A DNA stretch of 64,000 nucleotides from Longimicrobium sp. (GCA_036377595.1 DASUYB010000075.1:1-64000); one strand, 5' to 3'; shown: positions 1 through 8,586, numbered from the stretch's first letter. A program made the numbers and translations. The notes: generated by a model from the letters alone, not told the origin.

Positions 1-286
1 CTCCTCCTCGGGAGAAGAGGGATCAAACAACTTCCAAACCCAACAAACCCGCGCCCGATCATCCCTGGCGCAAGCAAGGAACCTTTCGCCGGACATTTCT
101 AAATCAACCAAACCCCGGACTTTTCTAAATCAACGAGACACGCGCCGCGTTCACTTTCGCGGCGGGGACGGGAGAACGCTATCTTCCCGCGCCCGGGGGA
201 GCGCGGACGGCGCGGCACGGGGCCTGCCGCCGTCCGCGCACGCGATCTCCATCCCCCTGAATCCAGAACCCGCATCGCCCGCGAGC
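1..286. other. Non-coding upstream region with an 18-bp direct repeat
   Basis: No convincing gene is seen before the ATPase start. The only structure noticed is an imperfect direct repeat of 18 bp (GGAC[A/T]TTTCTAAATCAAC) at 91-108 and 117-134, with one mismatch and 26 bp between starts. This region is much more AT-rich than its surroundings. It could be a regulator-binding pair or part of a repeat that begins outside the window; nothing decides between these. Confidence 0.4.
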
Positions 287-1993
287 ATGGATCCCAAGGT
301 CATCGAAGCGGCGCGCGCCGCCTTTCCCCCGTCCGCCGGCACCGTCACGCTGGGCGCGGTGGTGCACGAGGGCCAGTGCGCGCCCGAGCCTCTCATCCAC
401 CTTCCCCTGTCGATGATGAACCGCCACGGCCTGATCGCCGGGGCCACGGGAACGGGGAAGACCAAGACGCTGCAGCTGCTGGCCGAGCAGCTCTCCGCCG
501 CCGGCGTGCCCGTGCTGGTGAGCGACGTGAAGGGCGACCTGAGCGGCATCGCCGCGCCGGGCGAGGGCGGCGACCGCGTCTCCCGGCGCGCGGCGGAGAC
601 GGGGTTCGCGTGGCAGCCGGCCGGCTTCCCCGTCGAATACCTGTCGCTGACGGGAAAGCTGGGCGCGCAGCTCCGCGCCACCGTCTCCTCCTTCGGCCCC
701 CTCCTGCTGGCCCGGGTGCTGGGGCTGAACGAGACGCAGGCCAGCGTGCTGACCCTGGTCTTCAAGTTCTGCGACGACAAGGGCCTGCTCCTGCTCGACT
801 TCTCCGACCTCCGCGCCGTGCTGCGCTACCTGGCCGACGAGGGCGCCGACGAGCTGAAGGAGTACGGGGGGATGAGCAAGCAGACGGTGGGCGTGCTGCT
901 GCGCGAGATGGTGGAGCTGGAGGAGCTGGGCGCCGAGGACTTCTTCGGCGAGCCGGAGTTCGATCTCGACGACCTGATGCAGACCACGCCCGACGGCCGC
1001 GGCCTCGTCTCCGTGCTGGAGCTGCGCGACGTGCAGGACCGGCCGGCGGCGTTCAGCACCTTCATGCTGTGGATGCTGGCCCGCCTCTACGGCCAGCTCC
1101 CCGAGCTCGGCGACGTGGAGAAGCCGAAGCTGGTGTTCTTCTTCGACGAGGCGCATCTCCTCTTCGACAACGCCAGCAAGACGCTGCTGCAGCAGATCGA
1201 GCAGACGGTGCGGCTGATCCGCTCGAAGGGCGTGGGCGTCTTCTTCGTCACCCAGAGCCCCAAGGACGTGCCGCCCGACGTGCTGGGGCAGCTGGGCCAC
1301 CGCATCCAGCACGCGCTGCGGGCGTTCACGGAAGACGACGAGAAGGCGATGCGGGCGGCCGCGCGGACGTTTCCCAAGACCCAGCTGTACGACATCCAGG
1401 AGACGCTGACCACGATGGGGATCGGCGAGGCCCTGGTCAGCACCCTCTCGCCCAACGGCGTGCCCACGCCGCCCTTCGTCACCCGGATGGTGCCGCCCGC
1501 CAGCCGCATGGGCCCGCTGACCGAGGCCGAATTGCAGCAGCACCTGGCCGCGTCGCCGCAGGTGGCCGAGTACGCGCAGGACGTCGACCGCCAGAGCGCG
1601 CGGGAGATGCTGGAACAGCGCGTCACCGGCGCCGCGCCGCCCCCGCCGCCGGTCTCCGCCGGGCCGCCCCCGCCGCCGCTCCCCCCGGTGCAGCCCGGCA
1701 CCGCGCAGATGGGATCTCCGCCGCCGCTCCCCAGCCAGCCGGGGGTGCCGCCTCCGCCGCGATACCAGTACGAGCGGCAGGCCGCGCAGGAGGCCGCCAG
1801 CCCGCCGGCCTACAGCTACCGCCCCGAGCCGGCGCGGGGCCGCGGCCGCGCGCCGAAGGAAGACCCGGGCGTGTTCGAGCAGGTGATGAAGTCGCCCGTC
1901 ACGCGCTCCGTGGCCTCGCAGATCACCCGCGGGCTGATGGGCGCGCTGCTGGGGACGGGAAGGCGCCGCCGCCGCGGGGGCCTCTTCGGCTAG
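287..1993 (+). CDS. HerA/YjgR-type ATPase (DUF853 family)
   Basis: This is a predicted DNA-translocase-like P-loop ATPase of the HerA superfamily, YjgR/DUF853 branch; its cellular role is not established. The 568-residue product has a Walker A motif GATGTGKT at residues 52-59 and a Walker B-like stretch (LVFFFDEAH) near residues 280-288, as expected for the family. A proline-rich linker covers about residues 445-500, followed by a basic tail ending RRRRRGGLFG. The N-terminus (MDPKVIEAAR) is close to the usual family start, so the first ATG is accepted. The gene stands alone and is followed by a strong hairpin shared with the convergent gene. Confidence 0.9.
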   Translation: MDPKVIEAARAAFPPSAGTVTLGAVVHEGQCAPEPLIHLPLSMMNRHGLIAGATGTGKTKTLQLLAEQLSAAGVPVLVSDVKGDLSGIAAPGEGGDRVSRRAAETGFAWQPAGFPVEYLSLTGKLGAQLRATVSSFGPLLLARVLGLNETQASVLTLVFKFCDDKGLLLLDFSDLRAVLRYLADEGADELKEYGGMSKQTVGVLLREMVELEELGAEDFFGEPEFDLDDLMQTTPDGRGLVSVLELRDVQDRPAAFSTFMLWMLARLYGQLPELGDVEKPKLVFFFDEAHLLFDNASKTLLQQIEQTVRLIRSKGVGVFFVTQSPKDVPPDVLGQLGHRIQHALRAFTEDDEKAMRAAARTFPKTQLYDIQETLTTMGIGEALVSTLSPNGVPTPPFVTRMVPPASRMGPLTEAELQQHLAASPQVAEYAQDVDRQSAREMLEQRVTGAAPPPPPVSAGPPPPPLPPVQPGTAQMGSPPPLPSQPGVPPPPRYQYERQAAQEAASPPAYSYRPEPARGRGRAPKEDPGVFEQVMKSPVTRSVASQITRGLMGALLGTGRRRRRGGLFG

Positions 1994-2063
1994 GGAGACC
2001 GGAGGAGGGGACGCGGACGCCACGGCGGATGTGGTGCCGCTGCCTCATCTGCGGAGACGACGA

Positions 2064-2090
2064 AGCGGGCGGCCGTGGTGGCCGCCCGCT
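2064..2090. terminator. Bidirectional hairpin terminator
   Basis: An 11-bp perfect stem AGCGGGCGGCC/GGCCGCCCGCT with a 5-nt loop (GTGGT) is followed by CTTGTT. It lies between the ATPase gene and the convergent secreted protein and probably serves both. Confidence 0.7.
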
Positions 2091-2125
2091 CTTGTTCGTG
2101 CGCGGATGGGCCGTCGCCGCGGGAG

Positions 2126-2581
2126 CTACGAGCCGGGGTCGACGGGCTTCCAGCGGCCGCCGTCGCGCGCGTACTGGTACATCTCCAGGCTGCTCCAGCA
2201 GCTCCGGCGCGCGCCCGAGCCCTCGCAGCGCGTGACCTCGATCATCACGGCGGGCTGGTTGGCCACCATGTGCATCCCGCGCGTCCCCACCTCCATCGGC
2301 TGCGTGGACGCGGCGGGTCGGGTGAGGCGCCCGCTGGCCGCGATCTCCCGCGCCACCAGCGAATCGAAGCGCGAGACGGGCGCAGTCAGCTCCACCGGGA
2401 TCCCGCGGGTGTCCGACAGGATCTCGGAAACGACCGTGGCCGCGGCCGCGCGCGCCAGCGACGCCGAGTCGGCGGCGTTCAGCGCCTGCGCGGCTGCGTT
2501 CGTGTGCAGCATTGCACCAGAAACCAGCACGATGGCGAGGGCGATGCGGTACGTACGAGGCCTTTCGACGCGGGTTGCCAC
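2126..2581 (-). CDS. Secreted protein of unknown function
   Basis: I do not recognise this 151-residue protein. The N-terminus has a basic stretch (RVERPRTYR) and a hydrophobic core (IALAIVLVSGAML), ending in small residues (NAAAQA), which reads as a cleavable Sec signal peptide. The mature part is Ala-rich at first and contains two cysteines (RCEGSGARRSCW) that could form a disulfide after export. The gene is monocistronic and convergent with the upstream ATPase gene across a hairpin. Confidence 0.65.
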   Translation of the reverse strand: MATRVERPRTYRIALAIVLVSGAMLHTNAAAQALNAADSASLARAAAATVVSEILSDTRGIPVELTAPVSRFDSLVAREIAASGRLTRPAASTQPMEVGTRGMHMVANQPAVMIEVTRCEGSGARRSCWSSLEMYQYARDGGRWKPVDPGS

Positions 2582-2763
2582 TTCAACGCAGCCGGGCGAT
2601 CAAATCCCCTGCGATCCAACCTATCTCGTTCGCCTGCTTCAAGATCTGCTACCTTCAGACGGCTCAGTCGCACTGCATGAACCGTGCTCCTGCGATCCGC
2701 CTTCCCGCCCGCCGGTTTTCGGTGAGCCGCGCCGCCGTATCCGGTCGCACTGGACGGGAGATG

Positions 2764-3114
2764 TCAGACCTGTGCCTGCAGCCGCTTCGGCGCCACCATG
2801 CAGTACGCGTCCAGCACCAGCGACGCGATCTCTTCGTCGCTCGCGCGGGCGATCATGATCCCGATCCACCCCTTCACGCCCACGTACGGCGGCACGAAGT
2901 ACTTCTCGGGCTCGGTGCGGACCAGGTGCTCCTGCACGCCCAGCGGCGCGTTGCACCACAGCGCGATCCGGCCGTCGTTGTGATGGTTGCCGGCGAACAT
3001 GGCGAAGAGCTTCTTGCGCACCCGCCACGTCGGCTCGCCCCAGGCTACCTGCTCCGTGGCCTCCGGCAGCGCCAGGCAGATACGCCGCACCCTGCTCAGC
3101 TCGTCGTCGCTCAT
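2764..3114 (-). CDS. MmcQ/YjbR family protein
   Basis: The 116-residue product matches the MmcQ/YjbR fold family in length and pattern: an N-terminal helix, then LPEATEQVAWGEPTWRV, KKLFAMF, and a GWIGI block near residues 82-86. Members have a CyaY/DNA-binding-like fold, but their function is mostly unknown. The start at MSDDELS gives the usual family length; the longer open frame upstream lacks family features. The gene ends close to an untranslated gap separating it from the secreted protein gene on the same strand. Confidence 0.8.
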   Translation of the reverse strand: MSDDELSRVRRICLALPEATEQVAWGEPTWRVRKKLFAMFAGNHHNDGRIALWCNAPLGVQEHLVRTEPEKYFVPPYVGVKGWIGIMIARASDEEIASLVLDAYCMVAPKRLQAQV

Positions 3115-3273
3115 CGCTCGCGTCGGGTTGGAGATGATGTCCCGCGAGCAACGATAATCGGGTCCGCGACGTGCTGCACGGGAACATCGTGCGGCCGGTC
3201 GTCCAGCGGGCGATCGACCGGTGGGGCAGGGGGAGTTCGAACTGCAGGTGAACCGATCAGGCAGGAGATTCGA

Positions 3274-3732
3274 GTGCGAACGGTGCGCCGGCTGGGTGCG
3301 ATGCTCGCCCTCGCGGTCGGGGGGATGACGGACGGCGCGGCGGCGCAGCTGACCGATTCCGTGCAGGTGTCGGTCGCCGTGCCCGCGACGGTGCGCGCGG
3401 GGCGGCCGGTGCCCATCCGCGTGAGCCTCACGAACCGGCTGGACCGCCCCGTCACGCTGCGCGTTCCGCCGAACCAGCCGCCGGACTGGCTCGTCCGCGT
3501 GATCGCGGGGGGCGGCCTGGTCGTGTGGCTGCGCCGCGACTTCGATACCGGCTTCCAGCGCGGCGTCCTCACGCTGCCGCCGCGCGCGAGCGTCGTCCGC
3601 ACGATCGTGTGGGACCAGCGCGACATCGAAGGGCGCCAGGTACCGCGCGGAGTCTACCGCGTATGGGTCTTCTTCTACGCCCCCACCCTCCCGCGCGGCC
3701 GCGCCGCCGAAGCCGGCCTGCGCATCCGGTGA
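3274..3732 (+). CDS. Secreted BsuPI-like domain protein
   Basis: A 152-residue protein with an N-terminal signal-like segment (LGAMLALAVGGMTDGAAAQ) and one beta-sandwich resembling the intracellular proteinase inhibitor BsuPI family: the SLTNRLDRPVTLRVPP segment, then the 'TLPPRASV', 'VWDQRD' and 'VPRGVYRVWVFF' blocks in family order. A real inhibitor activity is not shown. The GTG start is chosen because AGGAG lies 7 nt upstream; an ATG 27 nt downstream would shorten the signal peptide. It is divergent from the YjbR gene. Confidence 0.65.
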   Translation: MRTVRRLGAMLALAVGGMTDGAAAQLTDSVQVSVAVPATVRAGRPVPIRVSLTNRLDRPVTLRVPPNQPPDWLVRVIAGGGLVVWLRRDFDTGFQRGVLTLPPRASVVRTIVWDQRDIEGRQVPRGVYRVWVFFYAPTLPRGRAAEAGLRIR

Positions 3733-4050
3733 GACGGGCGACCGGAACGGAGGTGCCCGAAGGACCCGCCTCCGACGCTCCGCGTTGAACCCAGGTACGC
3801 GGCGACCGGCAACGAATCCTCCGGACACTTCCGTCTTGCCGCCTTCAAATTGCGGAGTTGCGTCGGCTTCGGGTGTCGGGAGAATCGCACCGCATTCGAG
3901 GGATGGCCGGAGATAGCGAGTGGGGAGATCAGCGACGGGGGATCAGGCTTCGCGAGCGGGGATCGACGCGTCGCAGGACAGCGCGATTCATCCGTCGCTG
4001 TGGTCGATTCGGGAATGGAGCGGGGGATCTCTCGGATGGGCGCACGAAAC
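3733..4050. other. Intergenic region, nothing recognised
   Basis: Between the BsuPI-like gene and the rpsU terminator hairpin no supported gene, repeat or RNA is seen. Short open frames here have no family resemblance and no clear ribosome-binding site. Confidence 0.4.
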
Positions 4051-4087
4051 AGCACCGGGGGCGCGGCTGGACGCCGCCCCCGGTGCT
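4051..4087 (-). terminator. rpsU terminator hairpin
   Basis: A 13-bp stem AGCACCGGGGGCG/CGCCCCCGGTGCT starts about 30 nt after the rpsU stop codon on the minus strand and is followed by GTTTCGTG. This fits an intrinsic terminator for rpsU. Confidence 0.7.
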
Positions 4088-4117
4088 GTGGTCATCGATG
4101 GGTCCTGAGTGCCGCGG

Positions 4118-4324
4118 CTAGAACTCGCCGCGGCGCGCGCGCTTGCGGTCCTTGTGCCGGCGGCGCTCGGCGGCCTTCGCCTTGGCCTTGCGCGCCTCGC
4201 TCGGCTTCTCGTAGAAGCGCTTGCGGCGCATGTCGCGGAACATTCCCGAGCGAAGCATGCGGCGGCGGAACTGCTTCAGCGCCCAGTCCAGGCGATCGGT
4301 TTCCGCGAGCTGAACCTCGACCAC
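4118..4324 (-). CDS. rpsU: 30S ribosomal protein S21
   Basis: A 68-residue, strongly basic protein with the S21 signature: VEVQLAETDRLDWALKQF, then the RRM..SGMFRDMRRKRFYEKPSEARK block and a Lys/Arg tail. S21 binds the 30S subunit near the anti-Shine-Dalgarno end of 16S rRNA. The GTG start is preferred because GGAAGGA sits 6 nt upstream and the product then begins at the normal family position. It has its own terminator downstream, so it appears monocistronic. Confidence 0.95.
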   Translation of the reverse strand: MVEVQLAETDRLDWALKQFRRRMLRSGMFRDMRRKRFYEKPSEARKAKAKAAERRRHKDRKRARRGEF

Positions 4325-4573
4325 GATGATTCCTTCCGTAAAGGCGAAAACAGGGACGACTCGCCTCGGCCGCGGTGTCTCCGCGCGTCCAGGCGGGCGT
4401 CCTCCAACACTTCGATCAGGGGCCGGTGCGCCCAACGACCCACCGCGCACCGCGCGAGAAGACGATCAATCTAGCGAATCTCGGCGAAAATACCCAGCCC
4501 CACGCACGACCAGGACAGAAAGGCGCCCTCTCGAGCGCCCTTCCGCTGCCCTCGGCCGACGGCAGATCTGCCG

Positions 4574-5386
4574 TCAGTAGCTCCGCAGCTCGTCGACGGT
4601 GACACCCAGCCGCGCCGCGATGGCCGCGAGCGTGGCGGCGTGCGGCTTCTGGATGTCGCCGCGCTCGATCCGCCCGATCTCCTTGCTGGAGATGCCGGGA
4701 AAGTCCGACTGGCGGAGCCCGCGGAAGATGCGGAGCCTGCGCACCGATCCCCCGATCGAGCGGTCCAGCCCGAGCTCGCGCGCCCTGGCCCGCTTCCGGT
4801 ACTCGGGGTCGAACTCGTAGAGGATGGCGCTGGCCGCCGCCTCGTAGCTGCCGAAGCGGACCGTCTGGCCGTAGTCGCCCACGCCGAAGTCCGAAAAGTC
4901 GGGGGCGGTGCCGCCCCCCGGCCGCTGGAACCACGCGAACGGGACGATGAGCGGCTCGAGGGTGCCGCGGTACAGCACCACCACGCCGCTGGCCGCGTCG
5001 ACGGCCACGCCTGCGAGATAGTCGCCCGCGTCGGGCGCGGCCAGCACGTCCACGAGCTCCTCCGTGGGCAGGAGACGGACACCCTCGGCGGGCGCCAGGA
5101 TGCGGCGGAACAGCTCCGGATACACGGCGCGCTGCGCCGAGGAGAGCGGTTCCAGCACGACGACGCTCTGGCTGCGGAGGGCGCGGCGCGCGCAGCGGTC
5201 GGTGCCGAGGAACGACACCAGCGGCAGCAGGTCGTCGGCGCGCGGCGCCACCCACAGGTGCTCGACCAGGCAGTCGCCCACCGCCGCCCGGATCTGACCG
5301 CGGGTTTGGACCCGCACGGCCCCGAGGCCGGAAAGCGCCTCCGCACCTTCGCGCTCGGGGCCGAGCAGCAGGATTGCATCATTCAT
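4574..5386 (-). CDS. Antitoxin-like protein: DUF2442-like module fused to XRE HTH
   Basis: The 270-residue protein has three parts: an N-terminal ~125 residues I do not recognise, a DUF2442-like segment at about 130-190 (LIVPFAWF...YEAAASAILYE), and a C-terminal XRE-type helix-turn-helix at about 212-268 (LRQSDFPGISSKEIGRIERG). DUF2442 proteins are antitoxins usually paired with DUF4160 toxins; the HTH suggests autoregulation. It overlaps the stop of the upstream DUF4160-like gene by 8 nt, a typical coupled arrangement. Ordinary DUF2442 antitoxins are about 80-100 residues, so this fusion is unusually large. Toxin neutralisation is inferred, not shown. Confidence 0.65.
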   Translation of the reverse strand: MNDAILLLGPEREGAEALSGLGAVRVQTRGQIRAAVGDCLVEHLWVAPRADDLLPLVSFLGTDRCARRALRSQSVVVLEPLSSAQRAVYPELFRRILAPAEGVRLLPTEELVDVLAAPDAGDYLAGVAVDAASGVVVLYRGTLEPLIVPFAWFQRPGGGTAPDFSDFGVGDYGQTVRFGSYEAAASAILYEFDPEYRKRARARELGLDRSIGGSVRRLRIFRGLRQSDFPGISSKEIGRIERGDIQKPHAATLAAIAARLGVTVDELRSY

Positions 5387-5666
5387 CGTGGTCCTCGCTC
5401 GCTCCTACCGGATTGCGTGGATGCGCCGCGTCCCAGCATTCGACGAGGAGCGGCAGCCTGCCCACGGCGAACCCGACCAGATCCGCCGGGACGTCGCGCG
5501 GGTCGGGGTCCCTGTCCATGAACTCCCGCCTGCGCAGCCCGAACCTCCACATCGCCCGTTTGTGGATGAAGTTGAAGTGAGGCTCCTCGCCCCACTCGCG
5601 GTCCAGGATTTTGATCTTCCATCCGCCGCTGGCCCATGGCTCGGGCGCCTCCAGTGCGAACGCCAC
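5379..5666 (-). CDS. DUF4160-like putative toxin
   Basis: A 95-residue basic protein (WKIKILDREWGEEPHFNFIH core, then RFGLRRREFMD) resembling the small DUF4160 toxin family, whose members carry a P-H-x-H/N motif after a short strand pair. The family match is moderate, but the partner gene supports it. The GTG start has AAGGA 5 nt upstream. It is the first gene of a two-gene operon with a good sigma-70-like promoter and an adjacent inverted repeat. Alternative: an unrelated small hypothetical translationally coupled to the regulator. Confidence 0.55.
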   Translation of the reverse strand: MAFALEAPEPWASGGWKIKILDREWGEEPHFNFIHKRAMWRFGLRRREFMDRDPDPRDVPADLVGFAVGRLPLLVECWDAAHPRNPVGASEDHDE

Positions 5667-5703
5667 CGGGTTCCTTCTCGCGTCTCGACGCGGGCTCAGG
5701 TTG

Positions 5704-5732
5704 AATATATGTCTCCTTTAACATTTTTTCAA
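5704..5732 (-). promoter_or_regulatory. Promoter of the toxin-antitoxin-like pair
   Basis: On the minus strand, TTGAAA (5732-5727) and TATATT (5709-5704) are separated by exactly 17 nt. The region is AT-rich against a GC-rich background, and the predicted transcript starts about 30 nt before the GTG of the DUF4160-like gene. Confidence 0.7.
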
Positions 5733-5753
5733 GAAGGGACATTTCTTCCCTTC
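5733..5753. promoter_or_regulatory. Candidate operator, 7-bp inverted repeat
   Basis: GAAGGGA and TCCCTTC form a perfect inverted repeat with a 7-nt spacer directly upstream of the -35 box of the toxin-antitoxin-like operon. This position suits an operator for the XRE-domain protein. It could instead be a weak hairpin after comM, but no T-run follows on that strand. Confidence 0.5.
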
Positions 5754-5774
5754 AAAACCATCGAGTTCGTCCGC

Positions 5775-7337
5775 TCACCCGGACGCCGCTGCGGCTGCTG
5801 CGGCGGCGCTGGCGCGGTCGAGCGAGCGGTACTGGATGGCCTCGCTCACGTGCGCGGTGGTGATGTCGCCGCCGTCGTCGAGGTCGGCGATGGTGCGGGC
5901 GATCTTCAGCACGCGGTGATAGGCTCGCGCGCTCAGGCCCAGCCGCGTGATGGCCGTGCGGAGCAGCGCTTCGCCGCCGTCGCCGATCTGGCAGTGCTCG
6001 CGGAGGTCGCGCGCGCCCATGTGCGCGTTGGCGTGCGCGTCCGCGCGGTCGCCGAAGCGCGCGCGCTGCACCTCGCGCGCGCGGGCCACGCGTTCGCGAA
6101 TGGCCTCGCTGGGCTCGCCCGCGCGGCGGTCGGAGAGGTCGCGGTAGCGCACGGCCGGCACCTCCACGTGCAGGTCGATGCGGTCCAGCAGCGGCCCGGA
6201 GACGCGGCCGAGGTAGCGCTGCACCGCCTGCGGGGCGCAGGTGCAGCGGCGCTGGGTGTCGCCGTGGTGGCCGCAGGGGCAGGGGTTCATGGCCGCGACG
6301 AGCATGAACCGCGAGGGGTAGGTGAGGGAGACTGCCGCGCGGCTGAGGGTGACCCGGGCGTCCTCGATCGGCTGTCTCAAAACCTCGAGGACGTTGCGGC
6401 GGAACTCGGCGAGTTCGTCGAGGAAGAGCACGCCGTGGTGGGCGAGCGAGACCTCGCCCGGGCGCGGATGCGGCCCGCCGCCGATCAGCCCCGCGTCGGA
6501 GATGGTGGTGTGGGGATTCCGGAAGGGCCGCGTGGCGACGAGCGCCTTCGTGCCGCCGAGCAGGCCGGCCACGGAGTGGATCTTCGTCGTCTCCAGCGCC
6601 TCCTCGAAGGTCAGCGGCGGGAGGATGCCCGGGAGGCGCTGCGCGAGCATCGTCTTCCCCGAGCCCGGCGGGCCGACCATGAGGATGTTGTGCGCGCCGG
6701 CCGCGGCCACCTCCAGCGCGCGTTTGACGTGCTCCTGCCCCTTCACGTCCGCGAAGTCGAGCTCGGCGAGCGACGCGGCGCGGAACAGCGCCTCGCGGTC
6801 GATGGTGGTGCGCGGCAGGTCGGCCGAGCCTTCGAGGAAGTGGACGATCTCCTTCAGCGTGCCGGCGCCGCGCACGTCGAGCCCGTCCACTACCGCCGCC
6901 TCGGCCACGTTGTGCGCGGGGAGCACGATCCCCCGGAACCCCGCGTCCCTGGCGGCGATGGCCAGCGGCAGCGCGCCGCGCACGGGGCGCAGCGCGCCGT
7001 CCAGCCCCAGCTCGCCGACCATCATGTACTCGGCGAGGCGGTCGATGGAGCGCATCTGCGCCGAGCCGGCCAGCATCCCCACGGCGAGCGGGAGGTCGAA
7101 GGCGCTCCCCTGCTTGGGGACGTCGGCGGGGGCCAGGTTGAGGGTGATGCGGCGCGGTGGGATGTAGAACCCGCTGTTGGCCAGCGCGGCCTGGATGCGG
7201 TCGCGGGCCTCCTTCACCGCGCCCTGCGGCAGGCCCACCATGAAGAAGGCGGGGAGGCCGCTCGATACGTCGGCCTCGATGGTGACCAGGAACGCGTCGA
7301 TTCCCAGCACGGCTGCGGCGGTGACCGTGGCAAGCAT
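5775..7337 (-). CDS. comM: YifB/ComM family Mg-chelatase-like AAA+ ATPase
   Basis: The 520-residue protein has the full ComM layout: an N-terminal ChlI-like domain starting MLATVTAAAVLGIDAFLV, an AAA+ core with Walker A GPPGSGKT near residue 221-228, the FLDELAEF sensor/Walker B block, and a C-terminal Mg-chelatase domain with GLSARAYHRVLKIARTIADL. ComM is a hexameric helicase that drives branch migration during natural transformation. It is monocistronic, with a terminator hairpin upstream ending the preceding transcript. Known competence genes are not seen nearby. Confidence 0.93.
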   Translation of the reverse strand: MLATVTAAAVLGIDAFLVTIEADVSSGLPAFFMVGLPQGAVKEARDRIQAALANSGFYIPPRRITLNLAPADVPKQGSAFDLPLAVGMLAGSAQMRSIDRLAEYMMVGELGLDGALRPVRGALPLAIAARDAGFRGIVLPAHNVAEAAVVDGLDVRGAGTLKEIVHFLEGSADLPRTTIDREALFRAASLAELDFADVKGQEHVKRALEVAAAGAHNILMVGPPGSGKTMLAQRLPGILPPLTFEEALETTKIHSVAGLLGGTKALVATRPFRNPHTTISDAGLIGGGPHPRPGEVSLAHHGVLFLDELAEFRRNVLEVLRQPIEDARVTLSRAAVSLTYPSRFMLVAAMNPCPCGHHGDTQRRCTCAPQAVQRYLGRVSGPLLDRIDLHVEVPAVRYRDLSDRRAGEPSEAIRERVARAREVQRARFGDRADAHANAHMGARDLREHCQIGDGGEALLRTAITRLGLSARAYHRVLKIARTIADLDDGGDITTAHVSEAIQYRSLDRASAAAAAAAASG

Positions 7338-7475
7338 GGGCGGGCTCCAGCGTGGCGGTACATGATCGGAGTGTTCATGGGAGGGCCGAATGCTAGCGTG
7401 TCATGTTCGGTCTGTCAACTTCGTGTCTTCTGCGACCCGAGAGGTGCGCATTACGCCCGTGGAATCAAGGAAAAT

Positions 7476-7500
7476 CCCCGGTTGGAGGTGCCAACCGGGG
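7476..7500 (-). terminator. Intrinsic terminator upstream of comM
   Basis: A perfect 10-bp stem CCCCGGTTGG/CCAACCGGGG with a 5-nt loop is followed on the minus strand by ATTTTCC. It would stop transcripts coming from the hydrolase gene before comM. Confidence 0.75.
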
Positions 7501-7559
7501 TCGTCTGTGGCCCGAATTCAGCGCCTGCGCGGCGGCCCGCCGTAACAGAGGAAAAAATT

Positions 7560-7627
7560 GGGCTCACGCAGAGTCAGCAGGGTCAGCAGTGAACTAACCG
7601 CTGACCCTGCTGACTTTGCGTGAGCCC
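7560..7627. repeat. Long palindrome of the GCTCACGCAGAG family
   Basis: Arms of 28 nt pair almost perfectly (one G-T wobble): GGGCTCACGCA then AGTCAGCAGGGTCAGC on the left and their complements on the right, around a 12-nt loop. The element sits just after the hydrolase stop codon. It belongs with similar long CTCACG-starting palindromes at 17487, 43551 and 57275 and probably acts as a terminator or mRNA end-stabiliser. Confidence 0.75.
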
Positions 7628-7640
7628 TTCTGTTCTGGGA

Positions 7641-8570
7641 TCAGTCGCCGTCGGTGCCCGTCGCCAGGCGCACGGCGGGCACGGTGACGCGACGGGCGCC
7701 GCGGCGCAGGCCGTCGACGAAGCGGACCGCGCGCACGATCGTCTCCGGGTCCGCCAGCATCCCGCGGTGGCCGAGGCCGGGCGTCTCGACGACCTCGCAG
7801 CCGCGCCACGCCGCGGCGATCTCCCTCGCGTGCTCGTGGTACGGCGCCTCGGGGTCCGCCGGGTCATGCACCAGCAGGGCGGGGACGGCGGTCCCGCGCG
7901 CCACCCGCCGCACGTCGAACGAATAAACGTCGCGCCCGACGATGCGGTTCAGCTCGCGCGTCAGCCCCGCCATCCGCCCGCGCGGGAGGCCGATGAAACG
8001 CGCGAAGCGGTCGGCGAACGCCATCGGCGCCACCACGGGCGCCAGGAGCACGGCGCCGCGCGGCTCCACGCCCTCGTCCAGCGCCAGCGCGACGGCCGCC
8101 GCGCCCATCGAGTGGCCGACGACGGCGTACGGCTGGCCCAGCAGCCCCACGATCCCCCGCAGCGCGCGCAGCCACTCTGCCATCGAGGTGTGCCGCCGCC
8201 CGTCGTCGCCATGGCCGGGGAGCTCCAGGAACACCGCGCGGTATCCCGCCTCGGCCAGCGCGCCTGCCAGCGGCGCCATGTCCGCCGCGCCGCCCGCCCA
8301 GCCGTGCGCCAGCAGCACCATCGGCCCCGCGCCCCAGCTCCAGGCGGGAACGCGCAGCCCGTCCATCTCCAGCACGAAGGGGCGGGAGATCACGCCGGCG
8401 GCCGACTCCGGCGGCGCGGGCACGGGGCGGCGCCGGCGCTTCGGCGTCAGGAAGAGCCGCGCCGCACGCCGCTCCGTCCACCGCGGCGCCACGCGCGAGG
8501 CCGTGCCGAAGAAGAGGTGCAGGAGAGTACGACCGGTCGTGCTTTTCTGAGTCGCTCGGCGTGCGGGCAT
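7641..8570 (-). CDS. Alpha/beta hydrolase
   Basis: The 309-residue protein has a basic N-terminal extension, then an alpha/beta hydrolase domain from about residue 60: oxyanion strand LLAHGWAGG (87-95), nucleophile elbow GHSMG (Ser154), an acid in the HDPADPEAP loop, and the catalytic His in GLGHRGML. The substrate is unknown. The ATG is well supported by AGGAGG 6 nt upstream. It lies 16 nt after the tetR stop codon, so the two form an operon. Codons 10-15 contain a copy of the palindromic site found in the tetR promoter, so the regulator may also bind inside this gene. Confidence 0.8.
   Translation of the reverse strand: MPARRATQKSTTGRTLLHLFFGTASRVAPRWTERRAARLFLTPKRRRRPVPAPPESAAGVISRPFVLEMDGLRVPAWSWGAGPMVLLAHGWAGGAADMAPLAGALAEAGYRAVFLELPGHGDDGRRHTSMAEWLRALRGIVGLLGQPYAVVGHSMGAAAVALALDEGVEPRGAVLLAPVVAPMAFADRFARFIGLPRGRMAGLTRELNRIVGRDVYSFDVRRVARGTAVPALLVHDPADPEAPYHEHAREIAAAWRGCEVVETPGLGHRGMLADPETIVRAVRFVDGLRRGARRVTVPAVRLATGTDGD
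8528..8543. promoter_or_regulatory. Intragenic copy of the TetR operator
   Basis: TACGACCGGTCGTGCT, identical over 16 bp to the site in the tetR promoter at 9222-9237, with the palindromic core ACGACCGGTCGT. It lies in the first codons of the hydrolase, where bound repressor could block elongation or an internal promoter. Confidence 0.65.
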
Positions 8571-8586
8571 GGTGCTCCTCCTGCGG

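Noticed and set aside
3850-4329. A plus-strand frame before rpsU
   Set aside because: It runs through the rpsU terminator and over rpsU itself on the other strand, with no family match.
5388-7592. A long plus-strand frame over comM
   Set aside because: comM has complete motifs on the opposite strand; the plus-strand product is Arg/Ala/His-rich low complexity.
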